NCBI GenBank assembly: GCA_938021205.1 | Contig: CALIGI010000109.1 | Location: forward strand, 1-33,425 | Source: an uncultured Pseudanabaenaceae cyanobacterium | Lineage (GTDB): Bacteria > Cyanobacteriota > Cyanobacteriia > PCC-9006 > JAAUQQ01 | DNA length: 33,425 nucleotides | Direction: 5' to 3' | Shown: positions 25,336-33,151 of the stretch, piece after piece | Layout: the number at the start of each line of letters is the position of its first letter | How positions within the stretch are numbered: position 1 is the stretch's first letter | The notes under the pieces: generated by a model | Databases searched by the model: none | What the model was told of the DNA's origin: nothing | Seen by the model: only the letters and a program-made list of their open reading frames with translations | Program-made: the position numbers and the translations under genes

Positions 25336-27093
25336 GTGATGAGCGCGCGTCTGACAAGGTCACACTCCGGTCACGGCCCCTCCTCCTCGCATGATATTTT
25401 CGATGTGCTCCTCGTCTTCACCCCGCACAATCCCATGCAGCACCTGTCTATTTCTAATCGCCTATTGACCGGATTAGCAGTGGCGCTTGCACTGATCGTT
25501 TTTCTCAAAAATGCCTGGGTTGCGGAAGATGCTTTTATTGTTTTTCGTAGCCTGGATCAGCTTGCGGCAGGTCACGGGCCGATTTGGAATCCCCATGAAC
25601 GGGTGCAGGTGTTTACTAGTCCACTTTGGTTCTGGCTCCAGGCAGCCCTGCGGCGGCTATCTTCCCAGGTCTACTTCAACGTTATTGCGCTCTCGCTAGC
25701 GCTTTGGATGGCAACCGTTTGGATCTTCAAAAATCACTTTCGCCAAGCAGCTTGGAAACTCCTATTTTTGGTGTTTTTGCTAACAGCATCGGTGGCATTT
25801 TTTGACTACACCAGCTCGGGATTGGAGAACAGCCTCGCCTACTTCTTAATTGCGATTCTGCTACGCGGCTATGCGGGATTGTTTTTCACAGCCCCGCATC
25901 CCGTTCCCCAAGCCCAAGCCGCTCACACCCAGACTTCCCAAACTCACCACATTCGAGCTGTCCTGATAGCGGCGGGGCTCCTACTCGTTACGCGCCACGA
26001 CTTGCTGCTGCTGATTTTGCCGCTGGTGGCTCAGGTGGTCTATCGGCGGTGGCGATGCTTCTCGGCTCGGCAGTGGCTGGGACTCGGAGCAATGACACTG
26101 CTGCCTCTGGCTGCTTGGACGCTATTTTCGCTGCTGTACTACGGCTTTCCGTTTCCCAATACGGCCTACGCCAAACTCAGCACAGGCATTGAGAAGTCGG
26201 CCTTGGTATCCCAGGGATTTCGATATTTCTATGCCTCGCTTCGGTTCGATGCCATCACCCTGATGGTTATTGGGGCATTTTTGGTCCTGAGCCTATCTAA
26301 CCGGCTCGGCCTCCATGCCCGGCCTGTGGCCTATGGCGTTATGGCAAACCTGGCCTATGTCGTATATGTGGGCGGTGACTTTATGCAGGGCCGATTCCTG
26401 TCCTATGCTTACTTGGTCTCTGCGGTGGTATTGCTGACCCAGGCTCCAAGCGCTTGGTCGCGACGAAGCATTAGGGCTCAGTCCCGATCTGTTACTCACC
26501 CCATCGCGATCGCCCAAGCCGCTGCCGTTGCACTGGCGCTCTACCTCTGCTTCTACCCCAACACGCCACTGCGATCTCCGCTAAAAGTTGCCCAACCAAC
26601 AGTGGAAGACATCATGTTCTTGGGCGTTGCCCACGAACGAGCATTTTTTGCCCACGATCTATCACTATGGAGCTATGCGAGCTTTGCACAACGCAGTGCT
26701 GAAGCAGCACCGCAGTCGGTAGCCCAAGCTTGGCGCAACATGGGCTTGGAGTTACAAGTGAGCCCAGACTCGATTCGAACGGCAAGTAATATTGGCCTTT
26801 ATGGCTACTGGTCGGGGATCGAGCCGATCCTGCTAGACATTAGCGCGCTGTCCGATCCGCTATTGGCGAGACTGCCAGTGCTGCCGCCTCCCCCCGGCGA
26901 GACTAGGCAGCTGCGGCCGGGCCACTACCCCAGGCCAGTGCCAGAAGGCTACGTTGAGACGGTGCGCACTGGCCAAAACTCGATTCAAGATCCGGAGCTG
27001 CGCCAGCTATACCAAGATCTGAAACTCATCACCCAAAGTTCAGAGCTGTTTAGCGCTCAAAGGCTGCGGGCGATCGCGAAACTCAATTTTTAG
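25336..27093 (+). CDS. AftB/LphB-like GT-C membrane glycosyltransferase
   Basis: The frame gives up to 585 residues, with about 9-10 transmembrane helices and a C-terminal extracytoplasmic part. It shares the hallmarks of mycobacterial AftB and Legionella LphB-like proteins: E64-D65 in AEDAFIVFRSLDQL, then TSPLW (94-98), SGLEN (161-165), GGDFMQGRF (346-354), ILLDISALSDPLLARLP (498-514) and GHYPRPVPEGYVE (529-541). AftB adds terminal arabinofuranose from a decaprenyl-phosphate donor. Here the sugar is unknown. Possible starts are GTG 25336, ATG 25339 and ATG 25435 (MQHLSISN); the last fits the family best because the first 33 residues are not membrane-like, but none has a good RBS. It diverges from the GT2 gene with only 55 bases between, so the two probably share a promoter region. 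Confidence 0.85.
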   Translation: MMSARLTRSHSGHGPSSSHDIFDVLLVFTPHNPMQHLSISNRLLTGLAVALALIVFLKNAWVAEDAFIVFRSLDQLAAGHGPIWNPHERVQVFTSPLWFWLQAALRRLSSQVYFNVIALSLALWMATVWIFKNHFRQAAWKLLFLVFLLTASVAFFDYTSSGLENSLAYFLIAILLRGYAGLFFTAPHPVPQAQAAHTQTSQTHHIRAVLIAAGLLLVTRHDLLLLILPLVAQVVYRRWRCFSARQWLGLGAMTLLPLAAWTLFSLLYYGFPFPNTAYAKLSTGIEKSALVSQGFRYFYASLRFDAITLMVIGAFLVLSLSNRLGLHARPVAYGVMANLAYVVYVGGDFMQGRFLSYAYLVSAVVLLTQAPSAWSRRSIRAQSRSVTHPIAIAQAAAVALALYLCFYPNTPLRSPLKVAQPTVEDIMFLGVAHERAFFAHDLSLWSYASFAQRSAEAAPQSVAQAWRNMGLELQVSPDSIRTASNIGLYGYWSGIEPILLDISALSDPLLARLPVLPPPPGETRQLRPGHYPRPVPEGYVETVRTGQNSIQDPELRQLYQDLKLITQSSELFSAQRLRAIAKLNF

Positions 27094-27676
27094 TTCAGCC
27101 TCAGCTAGCAAAAAGTCACCAAAGCTCATACCAATCTCCGTACATCGAGGAATGAAGCCAGTAGACCGCGCAGGCTGAAATATCAAATATGGCAAACTAC
27201 GACCAAAGTAGACACTTTGCTTATGTTCTCCAGCACAGCAGACCTGTTAAGAGATACAGTTTCGGAGTTGACGCAGGGAGCTTTTCTCTAAGAGATACAA
27301 CGGCAAGGTGCGGCGGAGCCCTGTTCTATAGGCCTGCAGTAGCGCATTGCACAATGCTGCAAATTTCTTAATGGACGATGGATTCTGCTTGGCGGTGGTG
27401 GGGCGACGGATCGTCCGACGAAGCGCCTCCCCCTTATAAGGTTATCCCCCGGCGTAAGGGTTCTGCGTTATTTCACTGCTTTCGATGAGGATATGGGAAG
27501 CATATTAGTGAGCAGACGATGTTATGGGGTCTTTCAGTTGCTCTTGATGCAACATCAACTAACCACTCCCCCTGAGTTATTAGTCATCCTTAATGCAACA
27601 GAAGCCAACCTCCGTCCCCTTGGTTCAAGGGGACCGCACGAAGTGTGAGGGGGTGGCTTTGGCGCTTGCTTGATCT
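27094..27676. other. Non-coding region rich in inverted repeats
   Basis: These 583 bases lie between convergent genes. I see a repeated TAAGAGATACA (about 27247 and 27290), a GCATTG/CAATGC hairpin (27344-27357), the palindrome CCTTATAAGG near 27432 and the large hairpin at 27602-27659. A 60-codon frame (27189-27371) has no support. The stretch looks like remnants of mobile or repeated DNA. Confidence 0.5.
27602..27659. repeat. Nested inverted repeat downstream of the antiporter gene
   Basis: The inner arms GTCCCCTTG (27614-27622) and CAAGGGGAC (27626-27634) pair perfectly around GTT. The outer arms AAGCCAACCTCC (27602-27613) and GGGGGTGGCTT (27649-27659) pair imperfectly. It lies 18 bases past the antiporter stop and could stop or stabilise its transcript, but it lacks a T run. 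It may instead be a dispersed repeat. Confidence 0.5.
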
Positions 27677-29809
27677 TTAATGCCTCGGTGCAGATTGACG
27701 AGGCTCACCAAATAAAACAATCGACTGACTAAAAGCGCGGATGACGTTGGTGGTGGTGTCACTGACGGTCATGCCCCCTGCGGTGCGGCGACGAACGGAG
27801 CGGAGCATGAGGAGGTCGTAGCCTTCAGCGGCTTTGAGGATGGCTTGGTCGGGCTGGGGGTAAATCATAGTGCGGAAAAGCAGGTTATCGTTTTCCAGGC
27901 TCTGCCCGAGGGCGCGGGTGAGGCTATCTTCGAGGTAGCGGATTTGGGGAAGGGGGGTGCTGCGATCGCATACGTGCAATAACTTAATCGCCGCACCGTT
28001 GTTCTGGGCGATGAGCTGGGCCAGGCGGATGAGGCGGAGGGATTCGGGGGTGGCGGCTTTGACGGGAATGAGAATGCGCTTGAGGTCGGCGGCGGGTTTG
28101 AGCAGGCGGGTGACGACGACGGGACAGTGGGCGGTGCTGAAGACGCGGCTGGTGACATTGCCCAGGAGGCGCGATCGCAGGTCCAGTCCACTCCAGCCCA
28201 AAACAATCACGTCCGCATCCTGCTCCCTGGCGGCGCGGCTAATGCCTTCGGGGACGTTGTCGTCGATGCGCATCAGGGTTTCGAGCCGCACGGATTCGCT
28301 AGACAGTTGTGCAACGGACTCGTTGAGCAGTTGCTGACTGCGGTCAATGGCTTGCAGTAGCTCGGGCTCATCCATGCGGGATTGGGCGGTGGCAATGGCA
28401 AAGGGCACGATGACGCCCTGGTGACGCTGGGCCAGAAGAGTGGCAAAGCCCAGTAGGTTCGCTTGGGTGCTGGGGTTATGGACGGGGACTAAGACTTTAA
28501 CCAGTTGCTCAATCTCGGGTTGGGCCTGGCTTTGGGGGCTGAGTTTCTGGGCCCAGGACCGTTGGTTCATGACAGGATTTTTTTCCTCGGCCTCTTCTTC
28601 ATCCACCTGGGGAATAAGAAGGGCAGCAGCACGACGCACTAACAGCGGTCCCAGGCTACAGGTGACAACAACAATGGTGATGAGGCTATAGAACAAGTCG
28701 GGGGATAGGAGTCCAGCTTGACGAGCCACGAGGGCCGCAGTGAGGGTGGTGGCCACCTGGGGAAAGGTGAGGGAGGCCATGGTGAAGGTTTCGGCCCAAC
28801 TGTAGGGACGCACTGCACGCACGCAGAGCGCAGCCAGCATCTTGCCGCCTAGCACAACGGACAACAGTTGTAGAGTCACCGCGAGGTTTGTAGTGAGACT
28901 AAAGAGCAGCCCATTGAGATCTAGGGAAACGCCAACGACGACATAGAAAATCGGAACCAGCAGCGCACTGCCGAATAATGCCGTACGCTCCTTAATCACG
29001 CCAGAGCCGAGGGCATCGTTCACCGCTAGGCCCGCCAGGAAGGCACCAAAGATGGAGTTGATACCCATGGTCCAGCCGATAAAAATCGAGCAGGCCACTG
29101 CGAGCAAAACCACGAGAAGCTGGGTTTCTTCTCGATGGCCCGCTCGCTGGAGCAAGAAGCGTCCCCCCAGGTTTAGGCCCACCAATATCAGCAGACAATA
29201 GAAACCAAATTCTGCCAGCTCCCAGGACAGCAGTTCCATGCCGCTCACACCGGCCACGACCGCAGCCTGAGTTCCGGAAGCAATTAGGCACAGGGCGAGG
29301 ACGAGGAGGGCGATCGCATCGGTAATCACCGTTGCGCCAATAGTTGTTATCACCACACTATTGCGTCGCACCCCCAAGCGCTGAACTAAGCCATAGGTCA
29401 ACAGCGTATGGGACGCCAACAACGCACCCACCACCCAAGCCGCCACCGGCCCCAATCCCAAAATCCAATGGCCAATGGCAGCTCCTCCCAACAAAGGTAA
29501 ACCCGCTGAGGCAACCCCAAAGGCAATCACCGTAAGGGGTAACTTGCCCAAGGCCGAAAGGTCCAGCTCTAAGGCCACGAGGAACATGAGGGCATATTTG
29601 CCCACCTCTGCGAAGGCACTGAACATAGCGGAATCTCCTGCAAAGGCTCCCAGACCATAGGGGCCGAAGGCAGACCCCAATAGAAGCAGCCCCACCACCG
29701 TGGGCAGGCGCAACTGTTCAAAGATGGGCGGCGTGATGAAGGCGATCGCCCCTAACAACAACAGCGCCACCAGGGGGCTATAGGAAATCCAACTAATCAG
29801 TTCAGCCAT
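27677..29809 (-). CDS. CPA2-family cation:proton antiporter with two C-terminal USP domains
   Basis: The protein has 710 residues. Residues 1 to about 395 form a Na+ or K+/H+ exchanger domain of 12-13 helices (FLVALELDLSALG; GATVITDAIALLVLAL with the ion-binding Asp; INSIFGAFLAGL). An acidic linker (VDEEEAEEK) follows, then two universal-stress-protein domains in the cytosol, about 435-565 and 570-700. The first USP domain has the ATP-loop pattern G-x-x-G near VLGWSGLDLRSRLLGNVTSR. The second is more diverged. USP domains in such fusions are thought to regulate transport by nucleotide binding. It diverges from msrA with 122 bases between them. No SD is visible before the ATG. Confidence 0.92.
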   Translation of the reverse strand: MAELISWISYSPLVALLLLGAIAFITPPIFEQLRLPTVVGLLLLGSAFGPYGLGAFAGDSAMFSAFAEVGKYALMFLVALELDLSALGKLPLTVIAFGVASAGLPLLGGAAIGHWILGLGPVAAWVVGALLASHTLLTYGLVQRLGVRRNSVVITTIGATVITDAIALLVLALCLIASGTQAAVVAGVSGMELLSWELAEFGFYCLLILVGLNLGGRFLLQRAGHREETQLLVVLLAVACSIFIGWTMGINSIFGAFLAGLAVNDALGSGVIKERTALFGSALLVPIFYVVVGVSLDLNGLLFSLTTNLAVTLQLLSVVLGGKMLAALCVRAVRPYSWAETFTMASLTFPQVATTLTAALVARQAGLLSPDLFYSLITIVVVTCSLGPLLVRRAAALLIPQVDEEEAEEKNPVMNQRSWAQKLSPQSQAQPEIEQLVKVLVPVHNPSTQANLLGFATLLAQRHQGVIVPFAIATAQSRMDEPELLQAIDRSQQLLNESVAQLSSESVRLETLMRIDDNVPEGISRAAREQDADVIVLGWSGLDLRSRLLGNVTSRVFSTAHCPVVVTRLLKPAADLKRILIPVKAATPESLRLIRLAQLIAQNNGAAIKLLHVCDRSTPLPQIRYLEDSLTRALGQSLENDNLLFRTMIYPQPDQAILKAAEGYDLLMLRSVRRRTAGGMTVSDTTTNVIRAFSQSIVLFGEPRQSAPRH

Positions 29810-29931
29810 AGGGAGGAGTCACCGGGAGAAGGAGCCAAGGGAGAGCCAACTAGCACTCGAACTGCTGCAAGAATTCGCAGCGTTCGTCACAATATAGAAG
29901 ATGTCTCATATTACCCATTCGGCTCCCAGCC

Positions 29932-30609
29932 ATGAACCGATCCATGACCTCCCCCCCCAAGATGCGCCAGACCCTAACGCTATCGATCTTGCTGTTGTTC
30001 AGCCTCATCAGTGTGAGCTGCGGTAAACCCAGCGCTAGTTTGGCCGACCCAGCTCCGGTAATCGAGCGCAGCGAGGGCCTGGCAGAAGCGGTGTTCGCTG
30101 GGGGTTGCTTCTGGTGTATGGAGAAGCCTTTCGACAAGCTGGACGGGGTCGTGTCCACGACTTCGGGCTATATCGGTGGGCAGTTGGAAAATCCAACTTA
30201 CAGACAGGTTTCTGCCGGGGTTACGGGCCATACTGAGGCGGTTCAGATTGTCTATGACCCAGAGAAGGTGAGCTATGACAAGCTGGTGAGCGTGTTTTGG
30301 CATAATGTGGATCCTCTGGATGCTAGAGGGCAGTTTTGCGACAAGGGCAGCCAGTATCGCTCCGGTATTTTCTACGGTAATGATGCGGAGAAGGCCTTGG
30401 CTGAAGCCTCGAAAGCTGAGCTGGAAGGCATGGAACAGTTTAAGCAAGGCATTGCCACGGAAATTACTATGGCGAGTGCCTTTTACCCAGCTGAGGACTA
30501 TCACCAGAATTACTATCAGACCAATTCGGTGCGGTACAACTTTTATCGCAAGGCATGTGGGCGCGATCGCCGTCTAGAGCAGCTATGGGGTGACAAAGCA
30601 GGACATTAA
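29932..30609 (+). CDS. msrA: Peptide-methionine (S)-S-oxide reductase, exported
   Basis: This 225-residue MsrA reduces the S-epimer of methionine sulfoxide in oxidised proteins. The catalytic motif G58-C59-F-W-C62 is intact, with E102 (GHTEAVQ), the D137...QYRSGIF segment (141-147) and Y190-Y195 in YHQNYY. C209 is a likely resolving cysteine. Most MsrA proteins are cytosolic. This one has an N-terminal hydrophobic signal (TLSILLLFSLISVSC, 16-30), so it should be exported; C30 may be lipidated, although Ser at -3 is atypical for a lipobox. ATGs at residues 1, 5 and 11 all precede the signal, so the choice does not change the conclusion. A terminator hairpin follows (30652-30701). Confidence 0.93.
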   Translation: MNRSMTSPPKMRQTLTLSILLLFSLISVSCGKPSASLADPAPVIERSEGLAEAVFAGGCFWCMEKPFDKLDGVVSTTSGYIGGQLENPTYRQVSAGVTGHTEAVQIVYDPEKVSYDKLVSVFWHNVDPLDARGQFCDKGSQYRSGIFYGNDAEKALAEASKAELEGMEQFKQGIATEITMASAFYPAEDYHQNYYQTNSVRYNFYRKACGRDRRLEQLWGDKAGH

Positions 30610-30651
30610 CAGCTCTGCTCCAGCGGTACTCTGGATATGACTGATCACCTT

Positions 30652-30701
30652 GGGCCCAGCGATGAAGACTTCATTGAAGTGCTCTGTCGTTGGGCCTTTT
30701 T
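30652..30701 (+). terminator. msrA terminator
   Basis: GGCCCAGCGA (30653-30662) and TCGTTGGGCC (30687-30696) pair over 10 bp with one G-U, followed by T5 (30697-30701). The loop is 24 bases. It overlaps the TTG that opens the next frame at 30690, which argues that the next gene starts further downstream. Confidence 0.7.
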
Positions 30702-31478
30702 GTAGAACGACTTTCAATCTCTGGAAATAATGCGCTGGGAGCAGCGTACAGGCTCGAATCAGAGCTGCTGCGTTGCATCGAACGAGTCCAACGAATTTAC
30801 CAGAACAGATTGATGGATCAAGCTGAACTCCAGCGATACAGCAATCTTGCCAAACAGAGAGTCTTGGATGCGCTGCAAGTCCCGGTCCAAATTGCTCGCA
30901 GGACCATCAGCAGCATCTTGGCTTTGCTCCTGTTAAACCTGGGCGTAACGGTCTGGTTGGTCTTCTATGTATGGACGACGCTTAGTTCTTCTGTGGTGTT
31001 GGCAATCGTTTTGAGTGCAATCGCCGGTTGGCCTACCTTGGCCTTTGCCTATATCTATATCGTCTTCAAACAAATTATTGAGCTGCCTGAAAAGGTCAAA
31101 GACTTTTTCCAAAAGGCAACGACCAGTGTTGTAGAATTTTCGACAGCCAGCATTGAAGAAATACAGGCCGCTCAAGGGCGTATTGCCACAGCCATCAACC
31201 AGCGTGGCTCGGCACAGCCCACCAGCCCTCTAGTGACCAGGAAAAAGCGTAGATTTCTGTTTGCGATAGGCAAGAAGCTGCGGGAATGGTACGTGCTGGG
31301 CAAGCAACTTCGGGAAGTTCAAGCCTTATTGGGAGAGTTTCAGGGACTGGCGACATTAACATCAGGTGCCATGGCATTGGCTAATCCTATTGTGCTGTTG
31401 GTTCTGCTGATTTCAACCTTGTTTACGGCCCTATGTGCAGTTGTTGGCGTGATCACGGTTCTATTGCACGTGACGTAA
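30690..31478 (+). CDS. Membrane protein of unknown function with three TM helices
   Basis: The open frame gives up to 262 residues. Residues 20-62 are an amphipathic, probably coiled-coil helix (LLRCIERVQRIYQNRLMDQA). Two membrane helices lie at about 74-94 and 100-126. A charged cytosolic stretch follows (KVKDFFQKATTSVVEFSTAS, then a basic patch RKKRRF near 205), and a long hydrophobic C-terminus from about 226. I recognise no family. The start is unclear: the first possible codon is TTG 30690, inside the msrA terminator; the first ATG is 30813 (MDQAELQRY). The N-terminal helix looks coding, so a non-AUG start between the two is possible. Confidence 0.65.
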   Translation: MGLFVERLSISGNNALGAAYRLESELLRCIERVQRIYQNRLMDQAELQRYSNLAKQRVLDALQVPVQIARRTISSILALLLLNLGVTVWLVFYVWTTLSSSVVLAIVLSAIAGWPTLAFAYIYIVFKQIIELPEKVKDFFQKATTSVVEFSTASIEEIQAAQGRIATAINQRGSAQPTSPLVTRKKRRFLFAIGKKLREWYVLGKQLREVQALLGEFQGLATLTSGAMALANPIVLLVLLISTLFTALCAVVGVITVLLHVT

Positions 31479-31567
31479 ATTTGAAAACGAGGTATGGCAT
31501 CTCCCTATTTTTTGAATTAAGGGCTTCTGATGCATAAAGGTTAAGAAGCTGAGAGCATCTCACCACC

Positions 31568-32008
31568 TCAAATGTCTAAGTCTGTGAATTTCATGCCCAA
31601 TCGCTGAGAGAGCATTTGAGCTAGTCCATAGCGCTCCTGATAGCGTCCCGCACAAACGATAGTCCAGTTTTCAATCGAAACTCTGAGATTTCCATTGCGG
31701 GTATTTTCAATACGCCATACAGTCGATGCATCAAAAATCATTTCAGGCTTCTTAAAGGTATTGAGAACAATCCTATCTTTATCAAAGAGAATTGTTGAGT
31801 ATTTTGGATTCCGAAGGCGACGCATCAAAAAGAAAGCAACTATTCCAAGCCCCAAACATAGTATCAATGACAAATCTAGCCAGCCCAATACTGTCCACTG
31901 AATCCAGTCTTTCCATAGAGGAGCAGTAATCAAAAGCAAGATTAAGAGGCAGCCTCCCCTTATCAATTTAGAAGTAAATCTACTTTGCTTATCACGAACA
32001 TATAGCAC
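31568..32008 (-). CDS. Surviving C-terminal part of a MITE-interrupted membrane protein
   Basis: This frame of 146 residues begins at a GTG inside the MITE target repeat (MLYVRDKQSRFTSK). It holds two membrane helices (about 17-33 and 42-61) and a beta-rich cytosolic domain like bacterial PH domains (ILFDKDRIVLNTF, then VWRIENTRNGNLRVSIENW). Read alone it looks complete, but the upstream 51 codons lie on the other side of the insertion. Whether this part is still translated is unknown. Confidence 0.55.
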   Translation of the reverse strand: MLYVRDKQSRFTSKLIRGGCLLILLLITAPLWKDWIQWTVLGWLDLSLILCLGLGIVAFFLMRRLRNPKYSTILFDKDRIVLNTFKKPEMIFDASTVWRIENTRNGNLRVSIENWTIVCAGRYQERYGLAQMLSQRLGMKFTDLDI

Positions 32009-32015
32009 CTGGATC

Positions 32016-32096
32016 GTAACCGTTCACATCCCCCCTAGCTTTTTACGAGGGCTCAAGTGTTCCAGCCATTCTGACAGGGGGGGAGTGAACGACTAC
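32016..32096. mobile_element. 81-bp IS66-type MITE with 8-bp target duplications
   Basis: The terminal inverted repeats of 24 bases match at 18 positions. The left end starts GTAACCGTTCAC, and the right end (reverse strand) starts GTAGTCGTTCAC; both contain a C6 run. The element is flanked on both sides by CCTGGATC (32008-32015 and 32097-32104). An end of GTAA with an 8-bp duplication is the known signature of the IS66 family. It encodes nothing, so it must be mobilised by a transposase elsewhere. Confidence 0.8.
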
Positions 32097-32249
32097 CCTG
32101 GATCATTTTTTCTGGTGCCTTTAGCAAAAGATTATCACCTATCTTTTTAGCTGGTAGGCTCGAGAGCGGGTATGACCAGAAGGTTTCATAAACCGTTTGT
32201 ACTTTGCAGTATTCTAAAAGCGACCAAGTTTTGCTTTGAACTTGCTTCA

Positions 32250-33050
32250 CTAGTTTGCCATGGACTGACAGACTAAAATGTGGTGTGAGCTGTTCCCCTT
32301 AAAAGGCTCTTGCTGATAGTTACCAAATTTTTGCAGAATCTTGAATCCATTTTCTAGCAGAATAAATTCAATTTCTTTGGGAAAAAAAATTCGAAGTGTT
32401 AAGGCCTCACGAACAACCTCAGAACGATTTTCCCAAGAGAACAGTAGTGTTCTATGGTATAGCTGCTCAGCAGCTTCATACTCACATTCACGGTTAACTG
32501 TTACTTTTCTGCTGCTGCTTGGGTCTTGAAATATAGAGTAGACATCTCTTTGATGGGGGCTATTGACAGTATTGAAAACGTAGGAAGGATTTTTGAAATC
32601 TATGACGAAGTGGCCATCAGGCTTCAGATGTTGCTTAATGCAGCGCAAGCATGCTTTTATGTCGGATAACTGATGAAGATGCGTAAAAGTGTCATAGGGA
32701 AAAGTAATCAGCGAAAAAGTCTTTTGAAGCGAAAAATCTCTAACATCTCCTTCCAGCCATTGGACTTTCTGTGACTTTTTCTGGGCTTTCGCTATCATAG
32801 ATGCAGATAGATCAATTCCAGTCACATCAAACCCTTGTGCACCTAAAGGCGCACTAATTCTCCCGGTTCCACAAGCAAGCTCTAAGATTGAAGGACCGTA
32901 GCATTTAGCCATTTCTAGCCAGAACTCAATATCCTGATTTTGCTCTTTATATCGAGGAGAATTCTGGAAAATTAAATCATAGAAATCCCCATTGTAGGAA
33001 AGATTCCGACTCTTGCTTGCTTGTTGCCTCATTGCTTGCTCTTTAGGCAT
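32250..33050 (-). CDS. Class I SAM-dependent methyltransferase
   Basis: This 266-residue Rossmann-fold methyltransferase carries motif I ILELACGTGRIS (55-66), the acidic end of strand 2 in GIDLSASM (78-85), motif II GDVRDF (101-106) and the post-motif segment ITFPYDTFTHL (115-125). The last third (CEYEAAEQLYHRTLLFSWE) is beta-rich and probably covers the acceptor. This layout is common in small-molecule methyltransferases of the Methyltransf_25 type; the acceptor is unknown. ATG 33050 is used; ATG at residue 7 follows AAAGAGC and is also possible. Composition is more AT-rich than the rest of the window and HIP1 is absent, so horizontal gain is likely. It lies between an IS630 gene and a MITE. 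Confidence 0.87.
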   Translation of the reverse strand: MPKEQAMRQQASKSRNLSYNGDFYDLIFQNSPRYKEQNQDIEFWLEMAKCYGPSILELACGTGRISAPLGAQGFDVTGIDLSASMIAKAQKKSQKVQWLEGDVRDFSLQKTFSLITFPYDTFTHLHQLSDIKACLRCIKQHLKPDGHFVIDFKNPSYVFNTVNSPHQRDVYSIFQDPSSSRKVTVNRECEYEAAEQLYHRTLLFSWENRSEVVREALTLRIFFPKEIEFILLENGFKILQKFGNYQQEPFKGNSSHHILVCQSMAN

Positions 33051-33081
33051 TTTCTGACTTTAATATATGCTCTTCCGAAGA

Positions 33082-33090
33082 ATTATAGCA
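33082..33090 (-). promoter_or_regulatory. Extended -10 promoter of the methyltransferase gene
   Basis: On the minus strand TGCTATAAT is a perfect extended -10 (TG-n-TATAAT), about 32 bases upstream of the start codon. The -35 region is weak. It is close to the IS630 gene and may lie at or in the end of that insertion. Confidence 0.5.
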
Positions 33091-33151
33091 ATCCAGTTTG
33101 ATTTCTGAGTAAAGCAGAGAGAATTACGGATAGACTGCAAGGACGTGATAC

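Larger units (their letters stand above)
31568..32250 (-). pseudogene. Small membrane protein gene split by a MITE
   Basis: The N-terminal part (32250 to 32098, starting GTG and reading KQVQSKTWSLLEYCK through KAPEKMIQ) and the C-terminal part (32008 to 31568, starting VLYVRDKQ) are in different frames only because of the 81-bp element and one 8-bp repeat copy. Deleting 89 bases joins CAG to GTG in frame and gives a 197-residue protein without internal stops. The insertion brings a stop soon after the junction. The gene directly follows the methyltransferase (TAGTG overlap), so they were probably one operon. If the original start was ATG 32106 instead of GTG 32250, the MITE separates the start codon from the body of the gene. 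Confidence 0.7.

Noticed and set aside
27189..27371. 60-codon frame in the repeat-rich spacer
   Set aside because: It contains the direct repeats and a hairpin, has no RBS and no similarity that I recognise.
32053..32250. 65-codon minus-strand frame as an independent gene
   Set aside because: Its last 14 codons are MITE sequence; it is better explained as the N-terminal part of the split gene.
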